Shown here piece by piece: positions 25,711 through 36,269 of a DNA stretch of 64,000 nucleotides (position 1 is the stretch's first letter; each line of letters starts with the position of its first letter). The position numbers and the translations under genes were made by a program. The stretch is from the NCBI GenBank assembly GCA_013399875.1, contig VXAZ01009672.1:434001-498000 (forward strand), in the 5' to 3' direction. This stretch comes from Gymnorhina tibicen. Lineage: Eukaryota; Chordata; Aves; Passeriformes; Artamidae. The notes beneath the pieces are model-generated. The model did no database searches, was not told the DNA's origin, and worked only from the letters and a program-made list of their open reading frames with translations.

Positions 25711-26299
25711 AAACTGCTGAGCTGAGCATCTATGCTAAACTACTGTTTGTAAGTAAAGTGGTCAGAAACAGTTAATAGTGAGAATGATAAAGGCCTACCT
25801 TTGCTTTTCAAAAACCATTAACATGGAAGCAGAGTGGTACCCCATGATATAGAAATCGTCAAAAACTAGAACTGTAATGTATTTTTTAGGATCTAACTAC
25901 ATTAGGCTCCAAACTTTAAAAATCTTAACTGCAGCTAAGTGTAGTCTTAAAAGTCAGTGAAACACCTCCTCTTCCATGATTATCACAGTGGTTATAAAAA
26001 GAACATTCCATACTGTAGCAAAATACCAGGATGCTGCAGTGTTTTCAGCAACATTTATAAAGTAGAAGAATTTGCTGTAGGCTAGTTTTTAAAATCAAAG
26101 CATATAACAAACCCCCCCCATGCTTAGTTTGTAATTTAATACCTCCTCCTAGCTGTTGTTTATGTTCTAATGACTGAATTAAGATCATGTGACAATTTTT
26201 TTCCACGTAAACCATCCCTGTCCAATACTAGAAATAAGCTTTTTGATGTGTAAAACCAGATAGAACATGCTGTTGCATCAAGCCTAAGCTCTGTTTTCC

Positions 26300-26600
26300 C
26301 ATTTGTGAGCAGCCCAGGGAGCGCTTCCCCAGTGGCGAGCGGGCAGGCAGCAGTGCTGGGTTCAGCCACAGCCAGGCCGCTCCAGCCCCTGAGGAGCCGC
26401 GAGCCCTCGGGCAGGGACAGGCACCTCCTCGGTGCTGGGAGCCCTCACCAGAATCGCTACAGCCCGAAGGGAGGAGACAGAGCCGTTCAAGCAGGAAAGC
26501 CGGGAGCGGGTTCCCTGCCGCCGAGGGCAGGGCAGGGCGGAGCCCGGGCGGGTTTAGCACAGCCACGGCTCCGGCCCCGGCAGTAACCAGGTGAGAGGCT
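26300..26600. promoter_or_regulatory. Orphan GC-rich, CpG-dense patch
   Basis: A 300-bp island of high GC with many CpGs lies just beyond the 3' end of UBR7 in otherwise AT-rich DNA. No promoter of a known gene is expected here. Open frames on both strands reflect GC content. It ends near CAGGTGAGAGG (about 26588), which resembles a splice donor on the plus strand. Function unknown. Confidence 0.4.
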
Positions 26601-26888
26601 ACAGGGAAGCAGCAGGACGCAGCTCTGGCAACAGCCCTCCTCCCCTGGAGACACGGCCGGCTTTCAGGGGAATGCCAAGTCGATCGGTACTGAAATCCCT
26701 CTAACTGCAGTGTAAGGATTTGTTAAGAACATGTTTTAGGTGCTACAAATAAAGGAAGTGTAAGACAAAATGATGATGTTTCTCAGACAGCTGGATTTTG
26801 ATGAGAAGCCAAAAACTGAAGATGCCTTTTCTGTTTGCCAGTGAACATTGTTTTCCCAGTTGTCCTTTCAGACCCAAACCCTCTCAGT

Positions 26889-26981
26889 CTAACTACAGTA
26901 GTACTGCATCCTGTTAGTCCGTCGCCTTTTCCGAGACTGAAATTCTTCAAAGAAATGCTGGATGTCTTCTCTTTTAACCAC
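26889..26981 (-). CDS. UBR7: UBR7 exon 11 with stop
   Basis: Acceptor TCCTAG. Encodes VVKREDIQHFFEEFQSRKRR to the C-terminus RMQYYCS and a TAG stop. A basic KRRR cluster may act in nuclear localisation (inference). Confidence 0.96.
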   Translation of the reverse strand: MVKREDIQHFFEEFQSRKRRRTNRMQYYCS

Positions 26982-29900
26982 CTAGGAGAAGCAGTATGAA
27001 ACCCAAGTTGTGGTGCAAAAGCTTAATTAAAGGATCCTGTTTTATCCCCACACGCACAGGAAAGCAAAGACCCTGAAATTTCTTTGGTACAGCTTTCCTG
27101 TTGCACCCAAAGGAGAGGATTAATACCCAAATTCTATTGTAGATAATACAAACAGGGAAACGAGTCCCTCAAAGGCCGAACAAACACAAATCCCAATGGT
27201 ATATTAATTACTTTGACCTCTTGCTTTTACCATCAGAAAATTTAACACAAAGCAAGGTTTTCACTAGCTCACTTCAGGGTCATTCCAGTGTAATTAAGAA
27301 TGGCAATACAGCAAGGCAGCCAACAAAATACAAGTGTTACTTAATAACAGCATGCAAATTCCTGCAGGAAAACAGCTGACAAGACTGACAATCATCATCA
27401 GTCCTTATTCTTCTAAGGGTTTAGACTCAATCTAAGAAAAACAGAAGTTAAGAGCTTTTTTTCCTGAATATTTTACCTAGAGCAACAGAACTTTCATTTA
27501 AATCTAAGGACTGCTCTCAGTACCTTGCAGACAGATTTCTGTGAAGTCCCTGTTACCTCTCAACAATGTCATTAAGGAATTGTTAGACTCAAATGAAATC
27601 AGGGATTTCTAATTTCTACTGCAGTACCAGCAAGGCCAAGAGACGGGGAAAAACATTACAACAGAGCGTCATGGTATTTACCACCCAGCCCTACACAGTT
27701 CTTTAAAACACATTTTCTGGCAAACAAATTCTGGAAGTTGCACCTTACCGTTCCCTCATCTGCAAACCTCCTGAGATAGTCAGTCAGTTCTGTCTTTAAA
27801 TCATTGTATTCTGGATGGCAAAGCAAAGGCAAAGAAAACAAAAAAAACCCCAGTAAGATACCCAGTTTTAGTTTAACACTGGCTCAAGAACACAACTTGT
27901 TCTACTTCCTCTTAACATTTGTTAGGTCTACTTCAGACAAATCTAGGTTTGAATTAGATTATAGATAAGAATAATAATGTAAACATGAGAAGCCTAATAA
28001 TTTATGAGACTAACCTATGTAGTGTGAGTAGCCATCTGGGTTGATTTCAGAGAAAGGTTTAGAGACCAGTGAGTGAATTAGTACAATTAACTAAAAGACT
28101 ACCCCTGCTCCCAGCTTCCCACTGCAAAAGCACGTGTGGGTGGTAGTGGAAAGCCCCAGCCTGTAACTCGGGACTGGGACACTGTCTTTGCCAGAGTGCA
28201 GAGCCCCGAATGGAAGGGAGAAACACAGCCCTGCCTTGTCACTATGCTCTGCAGCAGAGCTACAGGGGACGCCTGGCTGGCACTCCCGAGACAACAGGAG
28301 ATTGCCAAACAACAGAACAGGGTAAATCAGCCAGACAGCAGAAGTTCAAATTAATGTTTAAATATTCACATTACAATAAATTACTATTAATACAGTATCT
28401 AAGATGTTAAAAAGGGTGAAAGTTCCCACACCATCTAGTGTCTCACTGTAAATTGAAGTTGTAATGATGGGCCAGAAAGGGCCAATCCTGACTGAGGTGT
28501 GCAACCTGCCATACAGCTGTCTGCATGTTACTTCAAAAATAGTTTGACACCACACTGCAAGGCCTGATATCAGTCTCTTGTGGCAAACTGTTCAGTTAAA
28601 GTTTGTTAAGGCAGATTCTAAAAATGAAGTTATATTTACCACAGATGAGTTCCACTTGCTGGACTCTGTTCATGCTGTTAAGGGTGTCCATTAAAGGATC
28701 TCTCCTGTCTGTCTCTTGGTCACTGGTACCCTTATTTTCATAAGCCAAGACAGTGTCACATTCGTCTGTCAGGAACTGGACTTCAAGCTCTGAATACATT
28801 TTCTGGAGAATAAAGTCAAATTTACTTTTATGTGACAAAACTTCTCAAATGGAGGTGCTCTCCTCCCCCATCTCCCCCAATCAGTATCACAAATAACAAC
28901 AATAAAAATAATAAGGTAAATTTGTACCAGTATTTCAGAATCTCCTCATAACAACTTCCAAAGCAATTCTGGATTTAAGCAGCAAAGAAAATCCAAACAT
29001 TCAGAAGCCCTTTCATATTAATTCCATAGGATTCAGTGTAAATCTTTATGTGGAGTGAAGGGGGGTTTCAGCGTTTATATGCAGCGTTACGATTTACACA
29101 GATTTTACCTAAAGCTTCTCCTCAGTGATTGTCTGGGAGCTCCTCCCTGCCTCTCCCACATCTGTGATGGTAATGAAGAGAACATACATACCAAACAGTC
29201 TTTACAGGTGCATAATTTGCTCCTCCAGTTCGATGGCCAAAAGGTGGCAGTATCTTTTTTTACAAATGGCTTGTTTTGGAGCTCTTTCAGCTTGCAGACT
29301 GGCTCCTCACTCTTAGTAACTACCTGAATTAAAATGAGAGTGTTCAGCACTTTATAACGTCACTTCAAAGACATCCTGTTCTTTTTGGCATGTCCTTTTC
29401 CTTAGGCAAGATTTTTCTTTTGTCTCAAACACATTTATTTTTATAAACAACCTATATTACCATCCACATGAGAATTCTGATCTGGTTCCAGCAATTTCCA
29501 CTGGAAATTTTCTGTGGAAATTTACTGCGATAACCGTTAAATATTTAAGAACTCAAAGCTGGACCATCATGCAAGTGCAGCTACAACACGTGTCAGAACA
29601 AACAGAAGTCACCTCAGTGTAGTGGCCAGGTGGCTACAAGAAGGGACAGGTGTAGCCCATCTGCGAACAGACATTACACCTCTCGACAGCCCTGTTCCAC
29701 AGCCTACGCTGTGCTCCACAGAGACTGCACGTCACAAGGGTCAGCGACTGAAGAGGAATGTGGGAACAGACTGAACACAGCACCCCTCCCCTGAGCCTGT
29801 ACAGAGCGAGGTGGGCTTTACTTCAACTATCAGCAGTGTGAAGATTTGCAGGTCAGAAAAGAAGGTACATTTTACCTCAGGACAGGCAGACCCAGAGCTA

Positions 29901-32900
29901 GTGGATGGTTCATTAAATTGTTCCGATTGCTTTTCCTCCTTTGTGTCTTGGTGTTCCGCTCCACTTCCTTTTTTTATTTCTTTCTTCTGCTCTTCACTTT
30001 CCTCTACCTTCAGGACAATCCCTTCATCCTCAAGGGAGTTTGCTTTGGCCAAAGGAGGAACTGGAAGATACATACCCACGTAAGTGAAAATACTGTGCCA
30101 GAAAAGGTACAGGTCACTACAGATGTTCTCTCTACTTCTCCTATTCTAAAACACTCTGCTTCCCAAAATCTAAGCCCTAGGAGAGGGAAGAGGGTATCAC
30201 AATTTGAGAGAGTTCTTTACTAAGTTGCTTGTCCTTTTTGACACCTCTTGCCAGCTATCACAGTTTCAGTAACTTGTCACATGCTTTTTTGCTGACTCTG
30301 GCAGAGTTTTTAATTTTCTCCAAACATACCCCAAAAACACTATCACAGATTAACTACGCTAATCTCTTGTTTATTTAAAACAAGCTTTTGCTTTGGTGCC
30401 AATTCAAGCATGTGCCCTGTGACAAATCTGGTTAGAAGGAGGAAAACCAAACCCAGATAAACACCCTGTTCTATACTATTTACATTAGAAGGAAGAGAAC
30501 TCCAAGTAGCCATCCTTGAAAATGCCATTGAAATTTTGGGTGCACAAGAGATCAATCAGCAGTTGATACAAGCAGTCTTTTTTAGGAGACTATGAGAAAC
30601 CAGCTCTTTCCACAGAAATCAAGTTATCTACTCTTTTAAGTTCACAGAGCTGAGGGAGGCCTGGTGTGACCACAGGGAATGCGTGTCCTGAGCACAGCCC
30701 CAGCCCTACTCAGATTAATGTTAAACACATTCATTTCAGGTCACTCTATCATTCACTCTTTGCTGCTCAGAGCCTCTGTAAGAACTGTTTGTCTCACTGC
30801 TTCCCTTAGGATGGCTCTTCAGTTCTTTGATGCAGTTTAGAAATTAAGTTCCTTGAGTCAAGTATTAAATCTTCATCCATTTTGTGCTAGACATCTTTGA
30901 TAAAATAAATAAAAGTGAGCACCACAGAATTAAGATTTAAGAATGAAAACTGCTTTTTTTTTTTTTACACAAGCTACTGCCACCCCACATGTTCCACCAC
31001 TGAAGGTGATTGTCCAATATAATTAATGAGTATCATTTCCCCAACCACTTAATATCAGTATTATATCATTAACCAACCACGTATGAGAAATACATGCTAG
31101 CAAAATACTGGCTCAGATCTCTTAACTTTCTTTACCTGCTAACTGTGATGCGTAAGCCCACAGGAAATGGCAATGATTCATGCAGGCCTGGCACACCATT
31201 TCGTGGAAGTCTCCGCTTTCGGGGGGAACTGCACCAAGATGCTGTCAGAAAGAAGCAAGCACACAGTAGTGAAGCATCCACCGCCAACTAACAGACTCCA
31301 CATTTAGAGGAAGGAAACCTCAGCTGCCATCACGTTTTCAGCACAAGCACTCACTCTTGCAACAATTACCAGAATAATTGAAGACCGGAAAGAGCTGATA
31401 AAAATTCCACGGAAAAACCCAAATAATTCTCTGTTTGTCTACAGCCTTTTATGTCTTCCACATACCCATAAATCTCATTTCTAAACAATATTCTGCTAAA
31501 CTGTTCCAAACATAGGACAGATGAAGATACCTCTTGTATGCTGCACATTTCAACTCCTAAGTAACTTTTTATCATTACTTCTTTTGATTCCTTCCTTACA
31601 TGTAAGAGATTGTAAAGTCTTCATAGTGATCACATACTGAACTTGAGAAGAATTAAGTCTCAAAGCTGTCCATAAATTGATGAGAACTATTTGGGCAATT
31701 AAAAGCACTTAGTGGCTTTCTTCTGAAAAAGCATTCCTGCAAAGCTCACAGTATGCAGCACAACACTCTTCATTCATACACTTATACAAAAGAAGTTTAT
31801 CTACAAGAACCCATAATTGAAGCCAGTCATCTTTTTTTTACCCTTTGATCCTGCAACTTCAAACAGAATTTCACTTGTGCCCTTCAAGGCACAAGAGGCT
31901 GAATCCTTAATGCTTACCCATTAAGTAGGGCACTCACTACAGAGCTTGGCTGCTTTCAAAAGACTTCCCCAAAGTTCAATATCAAGAATGAACAGCACAG
32001 TCTGTTCCTTGCTACTTAAAGGAATTAAGCGTTTAAAAGGCATTCTTTTGAAGGAAGAACTATTCGGGTAGTTGATAATGATGTGCCTCAGTAAGAATCT
32101 TTTCCTCACCGACTATCCTGATTTGAGTTTTCCAATTACAGAGACAATTACAAAGTTATTACTTTATTCTGCAGTGGTAACCTTCAAAAAGGTACGACTC
32201 TTCCCAGTATTTTTGAACTGGAGTGGACAGCAGTGCAAGATTAGACTTTCAATGCTCCTTTGCATAAGCTGAAAACAAATACCTTGGAACTCCTGTAATA
32301 ATCTCTTTAAAGAACTACAGCAAACTTCCCAAGTAAGAATTACCATACAAACCTAACCAACGCCAACTCGTTCCTGTGCAAACGGCACTTCTGCTACTTA
32401 TAATTTCCTTACCCTTCCATGGAACCAGTCTTCACAAACTATGCATTGGATCATCTCATCTGGAATCTAGATGAACAATCATATTATTAGCATTAATAGC
32501 AACCTCCAGAATCTTTCACAAGTCTCAAACTGCAGTATCATGCAAATCCTGCTCAGTGAATTGCATTTCCCTCTTCACACCTCACAGGGAGCTGCCATTA
32601 ATAAGTAGTCAGTGCTTCATCAGGCAGTTTGCTTCCCTCAGGTCCAACAACACATGCCATTTGTCATATGACTGAGGCTGTGGAAATCCCACTTTTTACT
32701 ACAAAACCAGTTTTCCCAGCAGGGCAAGACTTTCTCACAGAAACCTGACAAAAGTTAATACACTATTGGTATCCTCCTTTCTATAAACAGAAATGCAGAA
32801 GAGACAGCTCAGCAGAAGAAAGATACTAATATTCACACTGTCATCAGGTCTGTGAAAGATGCCAGAACCGAAATCAACTGGTCACCATACAGTACAGTAT

Positions 32901-34991
32901 GAAGTGCTTTCTTATGAAACAATTATTAATGATTTCCTCAGAAATGTTTAGCTGTCTCTGAACTTCAGAGAGGGGAGTTTATAAAATGCTGGGTTTTGTA
33001 TTTGAAAGACTTGTGCCTTCCCTGTTCTTTACAACGCCTGACTTCTGTGACTGCAAACAACAGCATACACGTGCAAAACACGTGCTGTGTTTTAGTATTT
33101 CGGAGAGAGAAAAAGTGTTCTGGCTACCATCAAGGACTGTAGCTAGTGCTGCTGGACAGGAGATACAGATGATAACCCCATCCCCTAGGGGAACTCTGTA
33201 ACTTTAGAGAACTGCAGCACCATTTTGTCCAAATGATGAGTTGTCCTCCTCATCTGTCTTTAAGGCATAAACATATTTTACCATTAAAAAAAAATTATAA
33301 AGTAATTACTTCATACAACACATGACAACCAATATAGAACATAAGATTTCTAGAAGTGGGATCTTCCTTGCAAAGCAGCTCAGTGACCACCCTTTACACA
33401 GTATCTAGCATAAACACCATCTATATATGATTACTACTGGATTTTGTATTTCTTACCTCATCTTCAGGATCAGGATAAGGTCTTTTACACGTACAATACA
33501 ATCCGTAGAAATTATCATTGTATTTATTTCCTGAATTCACCTTGCTCTTTTCCTATGAGAAAAGGGAAAAATGTCCCAATAGACAACAGTAAAAACCAAA
33601 AGACAGTAAAAACACCGTTCCTGTTCCCCTTTAATTCCTAAAAGCAATCATTATTTTCATCAGCCTGAATATACAAAAAGAAATATATTCTCCAGACACC
33701 TCTGCATGAGCAGCAGATAGGGCACGTGAGGAATGCTAAAGTTCAAAAGCAAAGACGAAAAACAGTCTGCTCACCTTTGTAACAAATGGCAACTGTGGTG
33801 TCAGACAGATTCAATGGATAGATGCTGAAGCTCACTTAACCTGTACAATTGATTTTTCACTGAACTGAAGCAGAAGGAACAACCACGTGATCCATTTCAT
33901 TGACTCAAATGAGAAACAGTAACATCTTAAAATTGTCACAGGTAGGGATCACTGCACCGTGACTTGGCTGACTAGCTCTGGATCCATCTCAATTCTCCCA
34001 GAACAAAACAGGCATATACAAAACCACTGTCTGTTTCGATGTTTGGACTGTTATTATCCTGGGAGCACCACTGCAAGCAAGCCAAGTAGTGGCTTTCCTG
34101 TTGCTACTTCGCAGAAGATTACCGGCTACTTGACAAGTCCAAAATGCCCACCAAGTGTGAAAGTACAGGCAGCTCAATAAAGTAAAAAACTATCCCATCA
34201 ATAGGCTCCAGTGACAACCTGTCAAAAAATATTAGTTGGTGGTGGCACTAATGCCACCACAAAGAAGGAAAGGGAACTGTCCCTCTGACAGTGGCACAGC
34301 CCTAAATTTTCTTAATGCAACTGCAAAATTGCAGCCCAAAAGGTTATTCTGAATCAGCTTAAATAATGAGATGTATTAGTGCAGAAATGCCACAAAACAC
34401 ACTTCTGGAAGTGTGCTGACCATTGATGCAGAACTGCTGCACTCATGGATGACAAGGATCAAATGTTCCTTTTCCTCCCAGCATTTCCCTTTGGTCCCTC
34501 AACAGTTTTATCTCCTGCCATAATACTCCCACCTTTTTTAACTTGCTGGGAAGATTGGAGGTGTCGCATGAGTCAGCACTGGCTGAGGCAAGGCACCAAC
34601 CTCCCAAGACTGTTATTTTGACTCTGAACGTCTGAAACCTGTCTGAACGTACCGGGAGTAACTTGCACTGCAGATTTTTGAACTTGCTATTCCCACAGTC
34701 ACAGCGGAAATTCCTGGAAAGAAAAAGGTAAGGTTTCAGGGTTTATATTAAGTGAGAACACGCTGGGTTTTATATTCTTAACAACTCCCAGCAGTTTAGC
34801 GGGAGCCACGGGAGCTGTGAGGGTCCTACCCGGCCGTTCCCGCCGCCCCGCCCGTACCTCTTGGTGTAGAGCTCGAAGAGGCGGTGGGTGCCGTGGCACT
34901 CGTAGCTGCAGGCCAGGCAGATCCCCGCGGGCTCGGCGCCGGGCGGCGTACAGGTGCTGCAGGCGTACAGCGCCTGCCGCTTCACCGCGCC
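26889..34991 (-). CDS. UBR7: UBR7, putative E3 ubiquitin-protein ligase (exons 2-11)
   Basis: Ten minus-strand exons join in phase to about 361 codons matching vertebrate UBR7 (human 425 aa). Exons in transcript order: 34991-34858, 34713-34653, 33552-33457, 32466-32413, 31241-31136, 30060-29876, 29323-29192, 28802-28640, 27810-27749 and 26981-26889 (stop TAG 26891-26889). The UBR-type zinc finger is in the first two (ACSTC, CLACSYECHGTH, RCDCG). A PHD finger follows (LYCTCKRPYPDPEDE, CIVCEDWFHGRHLG, MVCQACMNHC) with its Cys/His ligands retained. An acidic linker (EESEEQKKEIKKG) precedes a conserved C-terminal module (KKDTATFWPSNWRSKLCTC, MDTLNSMNRVQQVELIC), ending RMQYYCS. Family knowledge: nuclear E3, with histone H2B ubiquitination reported for the PHD finger. 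Exon 1 (about 50 aa) falls in the assembly gap. No lesions seen. Confidence 0.97.
27749..27810 (-). CDS. UBR7: UBR7 exon 10
   Basis: A 62-bp exon with acceptor CATCCAG and donor GTAAGG. Encodes (E)YNDLKTELTDYLRRFADEGT. Confidence 0.95.
28640..28802 (-). CDS. UBR7: UBR7 exon 9
   Basis: Acceptor TTCTCCAG, donor GTAAAT. Encodes KMYSELEVQFLTDECDTVLA to MNRVQQVELIC plus one base of a Glu codon. Confidence 0.96.
29192..29323 (-). CDS. UBR7: UBR7 exon 8
   Basis: A 44-codon, phase-0 exon with acceptor AATTCAG and donor GTATGT. Encodes VVTKSEEPVCKLKELQ to RSKLCTCKDCL, including the strongly conserved FWPSNWRSKLCTC motif. Confidence 0.95.
29876..30060 (-). CDS. UBR7: UBR7 exon 7, acidic linker
   Basis: Acceptor CTTCCAG, donor GTAAAA. 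Encodes (V)PPLAKANSLEDEGIVLK to EPSTSSGSACPE. Low complexity, Glu/Lys/Ser-rich and poorly conserved against mammals, as expected for this part of UBR7. Confidence 0.92.
31136..31241 (-). CDS. UBR7: UBR7 exon 6, end of PHD finger
   Basis: Acceptor TCTGACAG, donor GTAAAG. Encodes HLGAVPPESGDFHEMVCQAC then MNHCHFLWAYASQLA and one base. The last PHD CxxC pair is here. Confidence 0.95.
32413..32466 (-). CDS. UBR7: UBR7 exon 5, PHD finger core
   Basis: A 54-bp exon encoding IPDEMIQCIVCEDWFHGR, with acceptor ATCTAG and donor GTAAGG. It is shorter than an ORF scan would detect. It carries the CxxC and His ligands of the PHD finger. Confidence 0.96.
33457..33552 (-). CDS. UBR7: UBR7 exon 4, start of PHD finger
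   Basis: A 32-codon, phase-0 exon with acceptor TCTCATAG and donor GTAAGA. Encodes EKSKVNSGNKYNDNFYG then LYCTCKRPYPDPEDE. Confidence 0.96.
34653..34713 (-). CDS. UBR7: UBR7 exon 3, RNFRCDCGNSKFKN
   Basis: This 61-bp exon has acceptor TTTCCAG and donor GTACGT. It completes the split Arg codon, then encodes NFRCDCGNSKFKNLQCKLLP and closes the UBR box. Confidence 0.95.
34858..34991 (-). CDS. UBR7: UBR7 exon 2, UBR zinc finger
   Basis: Acceptor CCGCAG, donor GTACGG. Encodes GAVKRQALYACSTCTPPG to CHGTHRLFELYTK plus two bases of an Arg codon. The Cys/His spacing fits a UBR box. GC-rich, at the edge of the promoter island. Confidence 0.96.
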
Positions 34992-35049
34992 CTGCGGAGA
35001 CACCGACCGGCCGCGGCATGAGGGGCGCCGGGGGAAACGGGGTCTGCCC

Positions 35050-35616
35050 NNNNNNNNNNNNNNNNNNNNNNNNNNNNNNNNNNNNNNNNNNNNNNNNNNN
35101 NNNNNNNNNNNNNNNNNNNNNNNNNNNNNNNNNNNNNNNNNNNNNNNNNNNNNNNNNNNNNNNNNNNNNNNNNNNNNNNNNNNNNNNNNNNNNNNNNNNN
35201 NNNNNNNNNNNNNNNNNNNNNNNNNNNNNNNNNNNNNNNNNNNNNNNNNNNNNNNNNNNNNNNNNNNNNNNNNNNNNNNNNNNNNNNNNNNNNNNNNNNN
35301 NNNNNNNNNNNNNNNNNNNNNNNNNNNNNNNNNNNNNNNNNNNNNNNNNNNNNNNNNNNNNNNNNNNNNNNNNNNNNNNNNNNNNNNNNNNNNNNNNNNN
35401 NNNNNNNNNNNNNNNNNNNNNNNNNNNNNNNNNNNNNNNNNNNNNNNNNNNNNNNNNNNNNNNNNNNNNNNNNNNNNNNNNNNNNNNNNNNNNNNNNNNN
35501 NNNNNNNNNNNNNNNNNNNNNNNNNNNNNNNNNNNNNNNNNNNNNNNNNNNNNNNNNNNNNNNNNNNNNNNNNNNNNNNNNNNNNNNNNNNNNNNNNNNN
35601 NNNNNNNNNNNNNNNN
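35050..35616. other. Assembly gap (567 N)
   Basis: A run of N in the CpG island. It must contain UBR7 exon 1 and the first part of GON7 exon 1. Open frames drawn across it are artefacts. Confidence 1.
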
Positions 35617-35897
35617 GGAGATGCTGGCCCCGCTGGTGCAGGAGGAGCGGGCGGCGGCGGGCGGCGGGCGGCGCGGTGAGTTGGGGGGGCTCGCCTAGGG
35701 GGTTCCGCCGGGCCCGGGGCGCCGCCCGCGCCTCGCACCGTTCACCCGCGCCCGCCCGAACTCTGGCAGGTGGTGGCGGAGATGACGACGACTACGATGA
35801 CGACGAGGAGGATGAAGGCGAAGACGAAAACAACGTGGACACGGCGGCGAGCGGCGATGACCCTCCCCTGAAGCGGACGAAGGTGCAGCAGCCGTGA
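35617..35897 (+). CDS. GON7: GON7, KEOPS/EKC complex subunit (5' part in gap)
   Basis: Two exons are visible: 35617-35675 (end of exon 1, translation EMLAPLVQEERAAAGGGRR, donor GTGAGT) and 35770-35897 (acceptor CTGGCAG). The intron is only 94 bp. Exon 2 encodes GGGG, then the acidic run DDDDYDDDEEDEGEDENN, and ends PLKRTKVQQP with TGA at 35895-35897. The LAPLVQ segment and the acidic 'EDENN' followed by a basic KR tail match vertebrate GON7 (human about 100 aa). Family knowledge: GON7 binds LAGE3 in the KEOPS complex, which makes t6A37 on ANN-decoding tRNAs. Its C-terminal half is disordered. About the first 50-60 residues are lost in the gap. The Gly/Arg-rich junction is longer and more GC-biased than I expect in mammals. 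Confidence 0.88.
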
Positions 35898-36238
35898 GGA
35901 CGGCGCTGGAGGCCGGGTCTGCGCTCGGACAGTCCCGTTCGGCTGTACCGACTGTAAGTGTCCCGGGCCCGCTGCACGGGCCGGCTCCTGCGGCGCTGCT
36001 GCTCCTGTTTAAATGCGAAATGTCCATCCCGACACTTTTTTAATACGGAAACCTTACCGAAAGGATGCGCCTGGGTGCGAGGAACGTGTTGCTTACAGGG
36101 TGCCAGCGTTATGCTGACAACAGTTTTTTGGTAAACTAGTTGACAAATATAAAACTTTTTTCACAAATCTTCTGATTAGTATGTTTTTTAATAACTTATT
36201 CCGAGTCACAGTATTTTTTCATGTGACACCACTTTTAA

Positions 36239-36252
36239 AATAAAGCAATAAA
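36239..36252 (+). terminator. GON7: GON7 poly(A) signals (two AATAAA)
   Basis: AATAAA at 36239-36244 and again at 36247-36252, about 345 bp after the GON7 stop. Transcript end is expected near 36270. Confidence 0.7.
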
Positions 36253-36269
36253 ATCTGAAAGGAGTTATT

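Larger units (their letters stand above)
23591..26888. other. Tail-to-tail interval between BTBD7 and UBR7
   Basis: No coding region is supported. The stretch holds a CR1 element (25045-25710), a GC-rich CpG-dense patch (26300-26600) and part of the UBR7 3'UTR on the minus strand. A minus-strand ATTAAA at plus 26135-26140 and AATAAA at plus 24623-24628 are possible UBR7 poly(A) signals. Neither is decisive. Confidence 0.6.
34800..35960. promoter_or_regulatory. CpG island, bidirectional UBR7/GON7 promoter (partly in gap)
   Basis: GC-rich, CpG-dense sequence flanks a 567-base gap (35050-35616). UBR7 exon 2 leaves leftward and GON7 exon 1 rightward from the gap, so both start sites and the shared promoter must lie in or beside it. 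Head-to-head placement matches the human arrangement. Confidence 0.8.

Noticed and set aside
26228..26586. Frames of about 90-112 codons in the GC-rich patch
   Set aside because: Composition-driven frames on both strands with no similarity recognised.
34817..35698. 293-codon plus frame across the first gap
   Set aside because: Open only because N is translated as unknown; it is antisense to UBR7 exon 2.
34770..35738. 322-codon minus frame across the first gap
   Set aside because: Most of its residues are unknown bases. Only the UBR7 exon 2 part is real.
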